From: Cellulomonas wangleii
Lineage (GTDB): Bacteria; Actinomycetota; Actinomycetes; Actinomycetales; Cellulomonadaceae
Length of the DNA stretch: 64,000 nucleotides
NCBI RefSeq assembly: GCF_018388445.1
Contig: NZ_CP074405.1
Location: 2,976,001 to 3,040,000, forward strand
Direction of reading: 5' to 3'
The position numbers were made by a program, and so were the translations under genes. Shown here in pieces: positions 52,150 through 59,862 of this stretch; position 1 is the first letter of the stretch, and each line of letters begins with the position of its first letter. The notes beneath the pieces are model-generated. The model was not told the origin of the DNA. It was given only the letters and a program-made list of their open reading frames with translations, and did no database searches.

Positions 52150-52866
52150 TCAGTGCTGGCCGTAGACGTTCTGGTAGCGGGCGTACAGCGAGTCGACGTC
52201 GCTCTGCGCGATCGGCAGCGGCTCGCCGAGCTGGCGGCTGATGTGGACGGTCCGCGCGACCTCCTCGACCATGACCGCGGCCTTGACGGCGGCCTTGGCG
52301 TCCTTGCCGATCGTGAAGGGGCCGTGGTTGCGCATGAGGACCGCGGGGCTGCGGGACTCGCGCAGGGTCTCGACGATGCCGCGGCCGATGGAGTCGTCGC
52401 CGATGAGCGCGAACGGACCGATGGGGATGTCCCCGCCGAACTCGTCGGCCATCATCGTCAGCACGCACGGCACCGGCTCGGCGCGCGCCGCCCAGGCCGT
52501 GGCGTACGTCGAGTGCGTGTGCACGACGCCGCCCACGTGGGGCATGTGCGTGTAGACGTACGCGTGCGCGGCGGTGTCCGACGACGGCGCCCGGTCCCCC
52601 TCGACGAGGTTCGCCTGCAGGTCGCACACGACCATCGACTCCGGCGTCAGCTCGTCGTACGTGACGCCCGACGGCTTGATGACGAGCAGGTCGCGCTCGC
52701 TCGGGCCGGCGGGGTCGACGACGACGCGCTGCGAGACGTTGCCGGCCGTCCACACGACCAGGCCCCACCGGGGCAGCTCGGCGTGCAGCGCGCTGACCTT
52801 CTCGCGGGCGCGCGCGACGGCCTCGCGGACGTCGGGCCCGTAGGCGTCCAGTGCTGTGGTGGTCAT
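52150..52866 (-). CDS. araD: L-ribulose-5-phosphate 4-epimerase
   Basis: AraD (238 residues), class II aldolase family. Zinc ligands are visible in [13 protein letters not shown] (HxH) and the substrate motif [33 protein letters not shown] and [14 protein letters not shown] are standard N-terminal features. Converts L-ribulose 5-phosphate to D-xylulose 5-phosphate. ATG 52866, 95 bp after araB in the reading direction. Confidence 0.98.
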   Translation of the reverse strand: MTTTALDAYGPDVREAVARAREKVSALHAELPRWGLVVWTAGNVSQRVVVDPAGPSERDLLVIKPSGVTYDELTPESMVVCDLQANLVEGDRAPSSDTAAHAYVYTHMPHVGGVVHTHSTYATAWAARAEPVPCVLTMMADEFGGDIPIGPFALIGDDSIGRGIVETLRESRSPAVLMRNHGPFTIGKDAKAAVKAAVMVEEVARTVHISRQLGEPLPIAQSDVDSLYARYQNVYGQH

Positions 52867-52961
52867 CCGGCCTCCTGCGTCGGTGCCCGCGGTGGCGGGC
52901 GGTGTGGTCCGGCGCGCGGGCGCCGGTGCGCGGTCGTGCCGCGCGTGGTCTCAGGTGGTGC

Positions 52962-54575
52962 TCAGAGCACCTCGGTCGCGGTGCGCTCGACGGCCAGGCC
53001 GGCCTCGTAGCGCTCGAGCCAGGCGGCGTAGCCGGCGACGTCCGCCGGGTCCGGGTGCACGACCTCGATCTCGGCGTCCGCGAAGACGTGCGTCGTCAGG
53101 TAGTCGCCCAGGTCCTGCGTCGCGCCGCTCGCGAGGTACCCCGCCAGCACGGCGATGCCCCACGCGCCGCCCTCGCCCGCGGTGCGCCCGACGGCGACCG
53201 GGGTGTCGACGGCCGCCGCGAGCAGCCGCTGCGCGACGCCCGCGGTGCGGAACAGCCCGCCGTGCGCGTACATCGCGTCGACCTCGACGCCCTCGGCCGC
53301 GAGGATCCGCATGCCCAGGCTCAGGGTGCCGAACGCGCCGTAGACCTGCGTGCGCACGAAGTTCGCCAGGGTGAGCCGGCTGTCGGGGGTCCGCACGATC
53401 AGCGGGCGCCCCTCCTCGAGCCCGGTGACCGGCTCGCCGGCCAGGTAGTTGTACGCCAGCAGCCCGCCGCCGTCGGCCTCGCCCTCGAGCGCCTCACGCA
53501 GCAGGACGCCGAAGACCTCGTCCGCGCCGGCGTCGGAGCCCAGCGCGGTGGCGAACCGGCCGAACACGCTGGCCCACTCCCCCAGCTCGCTGGCGCCGTT
53601 GTTGCAGTGGACCATCGCGACCAGGTCACCGGCGGGGGTGGTCACCAGGTCGATCTCGTGGTGCACGGTCGCGAGCGGCTTCTCGAGGACGACCATCGCG
53701 AAGATGCTGGTCCCGACGCTGGTGTTGGCGGTGCGCGGGGCGACCGAGGCGGTCGCGACCATGCCGGTGCCGGCGTCACCCTCCGGCGGGCAGAGCCGGG
53801 TGCCGGCGTGCAGCGTGCCGGACGGGTCCAGCAGCGCGGCGCCCTCGTCGGTGAGGTGGCCCGCCTCCTGCCCGGCGACCAGCACCTGCGGCAGCAGGTC
53901 GGCGAGGTGGTCGACCGGCAGCCGGTCGGCCACGTGCGCGTCGAAGCGGGCGAGCAGGTCGGCGTCGTAGTCGCGGGTCGCGGGGTCCACGGGGAACATC
54001 CCGGACGCGTCGCCGACACCGATGACCTTGCGGCCCGTCAGACGCCAGTGCACGTAGCCGGCGAGCGTCGTGACGAACCGCACCTGCGGCACGTGCGGCT
54101 CCTCGTCGAGGACCGCCTGGTACAGGTGGGCGACGGACCAGCGCTGCGGGATGTTGTACCCGAGCAGCTCGGTCAGCTCGGCCGCCGCGGGCCCGGTCGA
54201 CGTGTTGCGCCACGTGCGGAACGGCACGAGCAGGTCGTCGTCGGCGTCGAAGGCGAGGTAGCCGTGCATCATCGCCGAGACGCCGATCGCGGCGACGGCC
54301 GACGGCCGCACGCCGTGGCGCCGCTCGGTGTCCGCGATCAGGTCGGCGACGGCCGCGCGCAGCCCGTCCCACACCGCGTCCAGCGAGTAGGTCCAGACCC
54401 GGTCGACGAGCTGGTTCTCCCACGCGTGCCCGCCGCTGGCCAGCGGGACGTGGTCGTCGCCGACCAGGACCGCCTTGATGCGGGTCGAGCCGAGCTCGAT
54501 GCCGAGGGTCACCCGCCCCTGCTCGATCGCCTCGCGGGCCCGGCCGTCACGGGTGTCGTCGTCGTGGTGCACCAT
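52962..54575 (-). CDS. araB: Ribulokinase (FGGY family)
   Basis: A 537-residue FGGY kinase that phosphorylates L-ribulose. Motifs: LGIELGSTRIKAVLVGDD (phosphate 1), VAAIGVSAMMHGYLAFD, the SGMFPVDPATRDYD segment and the C-terminal MYAHGGLFRTAGVAQRLLA and GGAWGIAVLAGY blocks. Some relatives act on other pentuloses, but araD and araA directly downstream fix the assignment. ATG 54575 follows GAGAGGGAG; the frame could extend 31 codons upstream without homology. An operator-like palindrome lies 80 bp before the start. Confidence 0.93.
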   Translation of the reverse strand: MVHHDDDTRDGRAREAIEQGRVTLGIELGSTRIKAVLVGDDHVPLASGGHAWENQLVDRVWTYSLDAVWDGLRAAVADLIADTERRHGVRPSAVAAIGVSAMMHGYLAFDADDDLLVPFRTWRNTSTGPAAAELTELLGYNIPQRWSVAHLYQAVLDEEPHVPQVRFVTTLAGYVHWRLTGRKVIGVGDASGMFPVDPATRDYDADLLARFDAHVADRLPVDHLADLLPQVLVAGQEAGHLTDEGAALLDPSGTLHAGTRLCPPEGDAGTGMVATASVAPRTANTSVGTSIFAMVVLEKPLATVHHEIDLVTTPAGDLVAMVHCNNGASELGEWASVFGRFATALGSDAGADEVFGVLLREALEGEADGGGLLAYNYLAGEPVTGLEEGRPLIVRTPDSRLTLANFVRTQVYGAFGTLSLGMRILAAEGVEVDAMYAHGGLFRTAGVAQRLLAAAVDTPVAVGRTAGEGGAWGIAVLAGYLASGATQDLGDYLTTHVFADAEIEVVHPDPADVAGYAAWLERYEAGLAVERTATEVL

Positions 54576-54654
54576 CGCGCGCTGCTCCCTCTCCGGGCCG
54601 CATCGCCCGGGGTCCGTCGTGCCGTCCGGGCGATCGTGCCACGTCCGGCGCCCG

Positions 54655-54670
54655 ATGTTAACGCTCACAT
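54655..54670. promoter_or_regulatory. Operator-like palindrome in front of araB
   Basis: ATGTTAACGCTCACAT is a 12/16 dyad, the ATGTTA-GCGC-TAACAT-like form used by many LacI-family regulators. On the minus strand it contains TAACAT, a possible -10 box, with TTGGCG 19 bp upstream. The adjacent LacI gene is the obvious candidate repressor. Confidence 0.7.
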
Positions 54671-54693
54671 GAGTCGGGGCGCCAACCCCGCGG

Positions 54694-55758
54694 TCAGCGC
54701 CCCTGCAACGCGCCCGACGACGCCCGCACCACCAGCTCCGGCGCGATCGACTGGTGGCCCGGGGCCCCGCCCGCCAGCGCGTCCGCGACGGCCTGCACCG
54801 CCCGCCGGCCCAGCTCGTCGAACCCCTGACGCACCGTCGTCAACGGCGGGGTGTAGAACGCCGTGCCCGGCTCGTCGTCGAACCCGACGACCGCGACGTC
54901 GTCCGGTACCCGCGCACCGGCCTGTGCGAACGCGGCCAGCAGGCCCAGCGCCAGCTGGTCGTTCGCCGCGAAGACCGCGTCCGGCAGCCCCTCACGCAGC
55001 AGGTCCTGCCCCACGGCGAACCCGTCCGCCGCGGACCAGCCGCCGCGGCGCTCGTCGGGGACCGCCGCGCCCGCGGCCTCGAGCGCCTCGCGCCAGCCGC
55101 GCAACCGGTCCCGCGCGTCGTACCACTCCTGGGGTCCCGCGACGTGGACGACCATGCGCCGGCCCGTCGCCAGCAGGTGCTCGGTGGCCAGCCGGCCGCC
55201 GGCCACCTGGTCGACCGCCACCGTCGGCAGCCCGACGCCCTCGCGACCGGACGACACGAGCACGACCGGCACGGGCAGCCGCACCCCGCCGACGGCGTCC
55301 ACCGTCCCGCTGCGCGGCGCCACGACGACCACACCGTCGACACCCTGCGCCAGGAAGTGCTCCACCGCGGCGACCACCTCGGCCCCGCTGAACTCCCGCA
55401 GCGTCGCGACCGACACGTAGAAGCCCGCGTCGCGCGCGGCCTGCTCGAACGCGACGAGGGTGCTCGTCGGGCCGAAGAGCGCCGAGGCGGGCGTGATGAC
55501 GCCCAGCGTCCCCGTACGCCGCGTCACCAGGGCGCGGGCCGCGAGGTTGGGCCGGTAGCCCAGCGTGGCGATCGCCTCGAGCACGCGCTCCCGCGTCGCC
55601 GGGCGCACGCTCGGGTGGTCGTTGAGGACGCGCGACACGGTCTGGTGGCTGACGCCCGCGAGCGCCGCGACGTCGTTCATCGCCGGCGGGCGCCCGTCGC
55701 GCCGCGTGCGCGGGGACGCCGGCCGCCCGGTCGTCGCCGGCCGTGGTTCCGGAGCCAC
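54694..55758 (-). CDS. LacI-family regulator next to araBDA
   Basis: A 354-residue repressor with about 25 Arg/Pro-rich residues before the HTH MNDVAALAGVSHQTVSRVLND and hinge RPNLAARALVTRRTG. The sensor domain has GVDGVVVVAPRSG, AANDQLALGLLAAF and VVGFDDEPGTAFYTPPLTTVRQ. It differs from the 39409 LacI (about one third identity by eye in the HTH region), and its operator is expected to be different. It probably responds to L-arabinose or an intermediate. GTG 55758 starts 3 bp after the proC stop, so it is transcribed with proC. Confidence 0.92.
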   Translation of the reverse strand: MAPEPRPATTGRPASPRTRRDGRPPAMNDVAALAGVSHQTVSRVLNDHPSVRPATRERVLEAIATLGYRPNLAARALVTRRTGTLGVITPASALFGPTSTLVAFEQAARDAGFYVSVATLREFSGAEVVAAVEHFLAQGVDGVVVVAPRSGTVDAVGGVRLPVPVVLVSSGREGVGLPTVAVDQVAGGRLATEHLLATGRRMVVHVAGPQEWYDARDRLRGWREALEAAGAAVPDERRGGWSAADGFAVGQDLLREGLPDAVFAANDQLALGLLAAFAQAGARVPDDVAVVGFDDEPGTAFYTPPLTTVRQGFDELGRRAVQAVADALAGGAPGHQSIAPELVVRASSGALQGR

Positions 55759-55761
55759 CGC

Positions 55762-56586
55762 TCAGCCCGCGCCGAGCTCGCGCGACCGTTCCGCCGCCGC
55801 GCGCACCCCCGCGACCAGCCCGGCCCGGACCGCGTGCGCGTCGAGCGCCGCGACGCCCGCGACCGTCGTCCCGCCGGGCGACGAGACGCGCTCGCGCAGC
55901 ACGGCCGGGTGGTCACCGGTCTGCGCGACCATCGCCGCGGACCCCTCGACGGTCGCGACGGCCAGCCGCGACGCGAGGTCGCGCGGCAGCCCCAGCAGCA
56001 CGCCCGCCTCGGCGAGCGCGTCGATCACGTAGAAGGCGTACGCCGGCCCCGACCCGGACAGCGCGGTGACCGCGTCGAGGTGCTTCTCGGCGACCCGCTC
56101 GACCAGGCCCGTGGCGGCGAGCATGCGCTCGACCAGCGCGAGGTGCTCCGCACCCGCGTCCCGGCCCGGGGCGATCGCGCTCGCGCCCTTGCCGATGAGC
56201 GCCGGGGTGTTCGGCATGACCCGCACCACCGGCGTGCCCGCGGGCAGCGCCTCCTCGTACACCCGCAGCGGCACGCCGGCGGCGACGCTGACGACCAGCG
56301 CACCGGCGCGCAGGCCGGGCGCGACCTGCGCCAGCACGGCCGGCACGACGTCGGGCTTCACGGCCAGCAGGACGACGTCCGCCCCGGCGACCGCGTCGTC
56401 GTTGCCCGCCGTCCGCACGCCGTGCTCCTCGGCGAGCGCGGCCGCCCGCGCGACGTCCTGGTCGGCCACCGTGATGCGGTCCCCCGGCCAGCCGCCCGTG
56501 CGCAGCGCGGCCACGAGCGTGCCGCCCATCACCCCGCCGCCGAGCACCGCGACCGTGGGCGTCCCGCCGTGGTCCTGCGTCGTCAT
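55762..56586 (-). CDS. proC: Pyrroline-5-carboxylate reductase
   Basis: ProC (274 residues) reduces pyrroline-5-carboxylate to proline with NAD(P)H. The N-terminal Rossmann motif VAVLGGGVMGGTLVAAL, the signature VVRVMPNTPALIGKGASAI, VTALSGSGPAYAFYVIDALAEAG and SPGGTTVAGVAALDA are all present. ATG 56586 has an AGGAGG site. In other actinobacteria proC neighbours the HTH and bS22 genes; here they are 15 kb apart. Confidence 0.97.
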   Translation of the reverse strand: MTTQDHGGTPTVAVLGGGVMGGTLVAALRTGGWPGDRITVADQDVARAAALAEEHGVRTAGNDDAVAGADVVLLAVKPDVVPAVLAQVAPGLRAGALVVSVAAGVPLRVYEEALPAGTPVVRVMPNTPALIGKGASAIAPGRDAGAEHLALVERMLAATGLVERVAEKHLDAVTALSGSGPAYAFYVIDALAEAGVLLGLPRDLASRLAVATVEGSAAMVAQTGDHPAVLRERVSSPGGTTVAGVAALDAHAVRAGLVAGVRAAAERSRELGAG

Positions 56587-56722
56587 CGTGCCTCCTGCAC
56601 TCCCGGCCGCGCCGCCGCGGCCAGGGCGAGCCTACGACCAGCGGGGACCCGGCCACGGGCCCTCCCACCCGCGAGAGGTCGGTCCAGCCCTCGCAGCCGC
56701 CCGGGCAGGTGCGCCCGGCCGG

Positions 56723-58282
56723 TCAGGCGGGAGTGAGCAGCCCGTCGGCGAGCAGGCCGCGGACCGTCGGCAGGACGTCGGCGGCGACGTCGGACGCGGG
56801 GACGTCGAGCAGCGCGCCCAGCGCGCCGATGATCTGCCCCGCGGTGAGCTCCCCGTCGCAGGCGCCGACGAACGCGGCCAGGGCGGTGCCGGCCTGCACG
56901 GTGCGACCGAACCCGCCGCCCTGCCGCAGGAGCACGACGCGCGGGTCGGACGCACCGGGCTGGAGGTAGCGCTCCTCGGTGACGTCGGGGGCGTGCACCA
57001 GCCGCAGGTCCGCCAGCGCGGTGTCGGACAGGCCCGTGACGAGGTCGTGCGCGGCGAGACCCGCGGCGATGACGGGACCGAGCGGCTGGCGGACCGAGCC
57101 GGTGACCGACTCCAGGCGTCGCAGGGTCGGCGGCCCGTCGACCGGACGACGCAGCGTGACCACGCCGAACCCGACGGCCGCGACGTCCCGCGACGCCAGG
57201 TCGTCCAGCCACGCGCCGTAGCGGGAGGTCCACGCGTCCCGGTCGGCCGGTGTCGTGCCGCCGTCGCGGATCCACGTCTCGGCGTACTGCGCCGGGTCCT
57301 GCTCGTCACGCTGCACGACCCACGCGTCCAGCCCGGAGGCGTCGACCCAGGCGCCGATGCGCTCGTGCCACTCCTCGCCGTCGCGCACCTCCCAGTTGGC
57401 CAGCATCTGCGCGACCCCGCCGGGCGCGAGCACGGCGCCGACGCCGGTGACCAGGTCCCGCACGAGGTCGTCACCCGACCGCCCGCCGTCGCGGTAGTCG
57501 TACGCCGGCACGTCGGCGCGCCGCGGGGTGATGACGAACGGCGGGTTGCTGACGACCAGGTCGAACGTGTCGCCTGCGACCGGCTCGAGCATCGACCCGG
57601 CGCGCAGCTCGACGCGGTCCGGCCCGAGCCCCGCGAGCGCGGTGGTGAAGCGTGCGAACGCCAGCGCGCGCGCCGACAGGTCGGTGGCGACGACGTGCTG
57701 CGCGTGCCGGCTGGCGTGCAGCGCCTGCACGCCGCAGCCGGTGCCCAGGTCCAGCACCCGGCGGCGGGGGTCGCGGACCGTGGCCTGGGCGAGGGTCACG
57801 GACGCCCCGCCGACGCCCAGCACGTGGTCCGTGCGCAGCGCCGCCCCGGTGGCGAGCTCGCCCAGGTCCGAGGCGACCCACCACGCGGCCTCGCCGGTGC
57901 CGTCCGTGGCGGCGTACGGGCGCAGGTCGACCGTGGCGCGCACCTCGTCGGCGGAGCCGTGGCCGGCCGCGTCGACCAGCCCCAGGCGGCGGGCACCCTC
58001 GACGCCGAGCGTCGGCAGCGCCCCGGCGAGGGCGTCGGCCCGCACCGGCGCACCGAGCACGAAGGCCCGGGTCAGCACGGCTGCCGGGTCGCCGCCGGCG
58101 GGCGCCCCGGGGGCGGTGGCGCGCAGCGCGGGCAACGACTCGCCGCGGTCGAGGGCGCCGGACGCGACGGGTCCCAGCAGCTCGGCGACGTGCTCGACGG
58201 TGTACCCGGCCGTGGTGAGGTCGGCGCGGAGCGCGTCGAGGAGCTCGGGGACGACGACGGGGGTCTGCGGGGTGGCGCTCAC
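56723..58282 (-). CDS. HemK/PrmC-like methyltransferase with DUF7059-type N-terminus
   Basis: A 519-residue protein: an N-terminal helical domain of about 150 residues (DUF7059-like), a SAM-binding methyltransferase domain with motif I RRVLDLGTGCGVQALHA and catalytic motif VVSNPPFVITPRR (NPPF, as in glutamine/adenine N-methyltransferases), and a C-terminal domain from about residue 390 (DUF7782-like) with LGALLDVPASDVAADVLPTVRGLLADG. The order is typical of an actinobacterial family without a proven substrate. GTG 58282 is preferred: GACGAT lies 7 nt upstream and GGAG just before it; ATG 58291 is an alternative. Confidence 0.85.
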   Translation of the reverse strand: MSATPQTPVVVPELLDALRADLTTAGYTVEHVAELLGPVASGALDRGESLPALRATAPGAPAGGDPAAVLTRAFVLGAPVRADALAGALPTLGVEGARRLGLVDAAGHGSADEVRATVDLRPYAATDGTGEAAWWVASDLGELATGAALRTDHVLGVGGASVTLAQATVRDPRRRVLDLGTGCGVQALHASRHAQHVVATDLSARALAFARFTTALAGLGPDRVELRAGSMLEPVAGDTFDLVVSNPPFVITPRRADVPAYDYRDGGRSGDDLVRDLVTGVGAVLAPGGVAQMLANWEVRDGEEWHERIGAWVDASGLDAWVVQRDEQDPAQYAETWIRDGGTTPADRDAWTSRYGAWLDDLASRDVAAVGFGVVTLRRPVDGPPTLRRLESVTGSVRQPLGPVIAAGLAAHDLVTGLSDTALADLRLVHAPDVTEERYLQPGASDPRVVLLRQGGGFGRTVQAGTALAAFVGACDGELTAGQIIGALGALLDVPASDVAADVLPTVRGLLADGLLTPA

Positions 58283-58312
58283 GGGCTCCATCGTCCCAGG
58301 CGGCCGCACCGC

Positions 58313-59005
58313 TCAGGGCACGGGCAGGCGCAGGTCCACCACGAGGGGACGGTGGTCGCTGGCCACCCCGGCGCCCGCCTCGTCCGGCACGCGGGCGCCG
58401 AGCACCGCGAGCCGGGCGTCGGCCAGGACCACGTCGATGCGCAGCCGCGGGACGTCCGCCGGGTACGTGGGCGTGTCGACGCCCACGACGCTGGCGGCGT
58501 CCAGCAGCCCGCCCGCACCGAACGCGCCCCACGACGGGCCGCCGGGTCGCTCGTTGAGGTCGCCGGCGACGACGAGCGGTCCGTCGCCGCCGTGCAGCAG
58601 GCGACGCCGGACCAGGTCCACGTGCCGGGCCCGCTCCTCGGCACGCAGCCCGAGGTGCACGACGACGACCCGCACCCCGTCGACGAGCGCGGTGGCCACG
58701 CCCCGCCGGGTGAGCCCCGGCGTCAGCGGCATCCGCACGGCGGACGCACCGCGGACCGCGCGGTGCGGCACCACCAGCAGCGCGGTCGTGCGTGCACCGC
58801 GTCCGCCGACCACCACGCGCAGCCCCGTGCGGGACGCGAACCGCCGCAGCCGCCACCGGCCCCGCCACCCCCGCGGCGGCTCCTGGACGGCCAGCACGTC
58901 GGGTCGCGCGGCCCGGACGACGTCGACGAGCGCGCGGACGTCACCGCGCAGGCCACGCAGGTTGTAGGTCATCACCCGCAGGGTGCCGACGTCGCGCGCA
59001 TCCAC
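58313..59005 (-). CDS. Endonuclease/exonuclease/phosphatase family protein
   Basis: A 230-residue EEP-fold protein. Family motifs: VMTYNLRGLRG near the N-terminus, DVLAVQEPPRG (metal-binding Glu), VVHLGLRAEERARH, VVAGDLNERPGGPSWG (Asp/Asn active site) and the C-terminal GVASDHRPLVVDL (SDH motif). Substrate unknown; the family includes nucleases, phosphodiesterases and sphingomyelinases. The protein lacks a signal peptide. GTG 59005 has a GGAGGG site 3 bp away; ATG 58982 is an alternative. It is first in a minus-strand run with the methyltransferase and proC. Confidence 0.85.
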   Translation of the reverse strand: MDARDVGTLRVMTYNLRGLRGDVRALVDVVRAARPDVLAVQEPPRGWRGRWRLRRFASRTGLRVVVGGRGARTTALLVVPHRAVRGASAVRMPLTPGLTRRGVATALVDGVRVVVVHLGLRAEERARHVDLVRRRLLHGGDGPLVVAGDLNERPGGPSWGAFGAGGLLDAASVVGVDTPTYPADVPRLRIDVVLADARLAVLGARVPDEAGAGVASDHRPLVVDLRLPVP

Positions 59006-59120
59006 CGTCCGTCCCTCCGTCGGTCCACGGGTTGCGCGCGAGCGTACCGGCCCGCGGCGTGGCGTACGTTGGACGCGACCGAGAACCGCTGCGCGTGCGC
59101 GCACGACGAGGGGACGGACC

Positions 59121-59795
59121 GTGCGACGTGCGACAGCGACGGTCCTGACGGCCGCGACCGCGCTGCTGCTGGCGGCCTGCACCGGTGGCGGCGACGCCCC
59201 GTCCACGCCGACGACCGCGGGCGCGACCACGCAGTCCCCCGGCGCCACGGCCGCGCCCACCACCGGCGACGACGAGCCCGTCGCGGGCGACGCCGTCCAG
59301 GACTGCCTGCTCGGCACCTGGCGGCTGGACCTCGCGGCGATGCAGGACGACCTGCGCGGGCTGCTGACCGCAGCGGGGAACGACCAGGACGCGGTCGAGG
59401 TCGTCGTGGGTGGCTCGTCGACGTACGAGTTCGCCGCCGGAGGACGGTTCGGCGCCACCGTGGACTCCACGTCGTCGATGACGATCGCGGCCGACGGTGC
59501 CGAGCTGTCGTCGTCGTCACGGTCCGCGGGCGACCTGACGGGCACGTGGTCGCTGACGGACGACCAGCTGACCATCTCCGACGTCGACACCTCCGGCCTG
59601 CGGGTCACGACGACGGGCACCCTGGACGGCGAGGAGCTCGACGTCCCGGACGGCGCCGCCGAGGACGCCATCGAGGCCCTGCCGCCGACCGTGTCGACGG
59701 CGACCTGCAGCCCGAGCACGCTGACGCTGGTGTCGACGCTGCAGGCCGACGAGAGCAGCGAGCCGACCACGTTGACCTACACGCTGCGCCGCTGA
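59121..59795 (+). CDS. Lipoprotein with beta-rich domain, unknown
   Basis: A 224-residue lipoprotein: signal peptide ending in LLLAACTGG (Cys near residue 19), a Thr/Ala/Pro linker of about 35 residues, then a domain starting QDCLLGTWRLDLAAMQDDL and ending STLQADESSEPTTLTYTLRR. The second half is all beta strand with many Ser/Thr and two cysteines (QDCLLG, TATCSPS). No enzyme motif. GTG 59121 follows GAGGGGAC. It converges on hppA. Confidence 0.7.
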   Translation: MRRATATVLTAATALLLAACTGGGDAPSTPTTAGATTQSPGATAAPTTGDDEPVAGDAVQDCLLGTWRLDLAAMQDDLRGLLTAAGNDQDAVEVVVGGSSTYEFAAGGRFGATVDSTSSMTIAADGAELSSSSRSAGDLTGTWSLTDDQLTISDVDTSGLRVTTTGTLDGEELDVPDGAAEDAIEALPPTVSTATCSPSTLTLVSTLQADESSEPTTLTYTLRR

Positions 59796-59818
59796 GCCGG
59801 ACACCTCGCCGGGCGCGG

Positions 59819-59853
59819 CGCCGCCCTCCCCCGCGGCGCGGAGGAGGGCGGCG
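59819..59853. terminator. Stem-loop between lipoprotein and hppA
   Basis: CGCCGCCCTCC (59819-59829) pairs with GGAGGGCGGCG (59843-59853), 11 bp perfect, loop 13 nt. It separates two convergent genes. Confidence 0.65.
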
Positions 59854-59862
59854 ACCCGGCGC

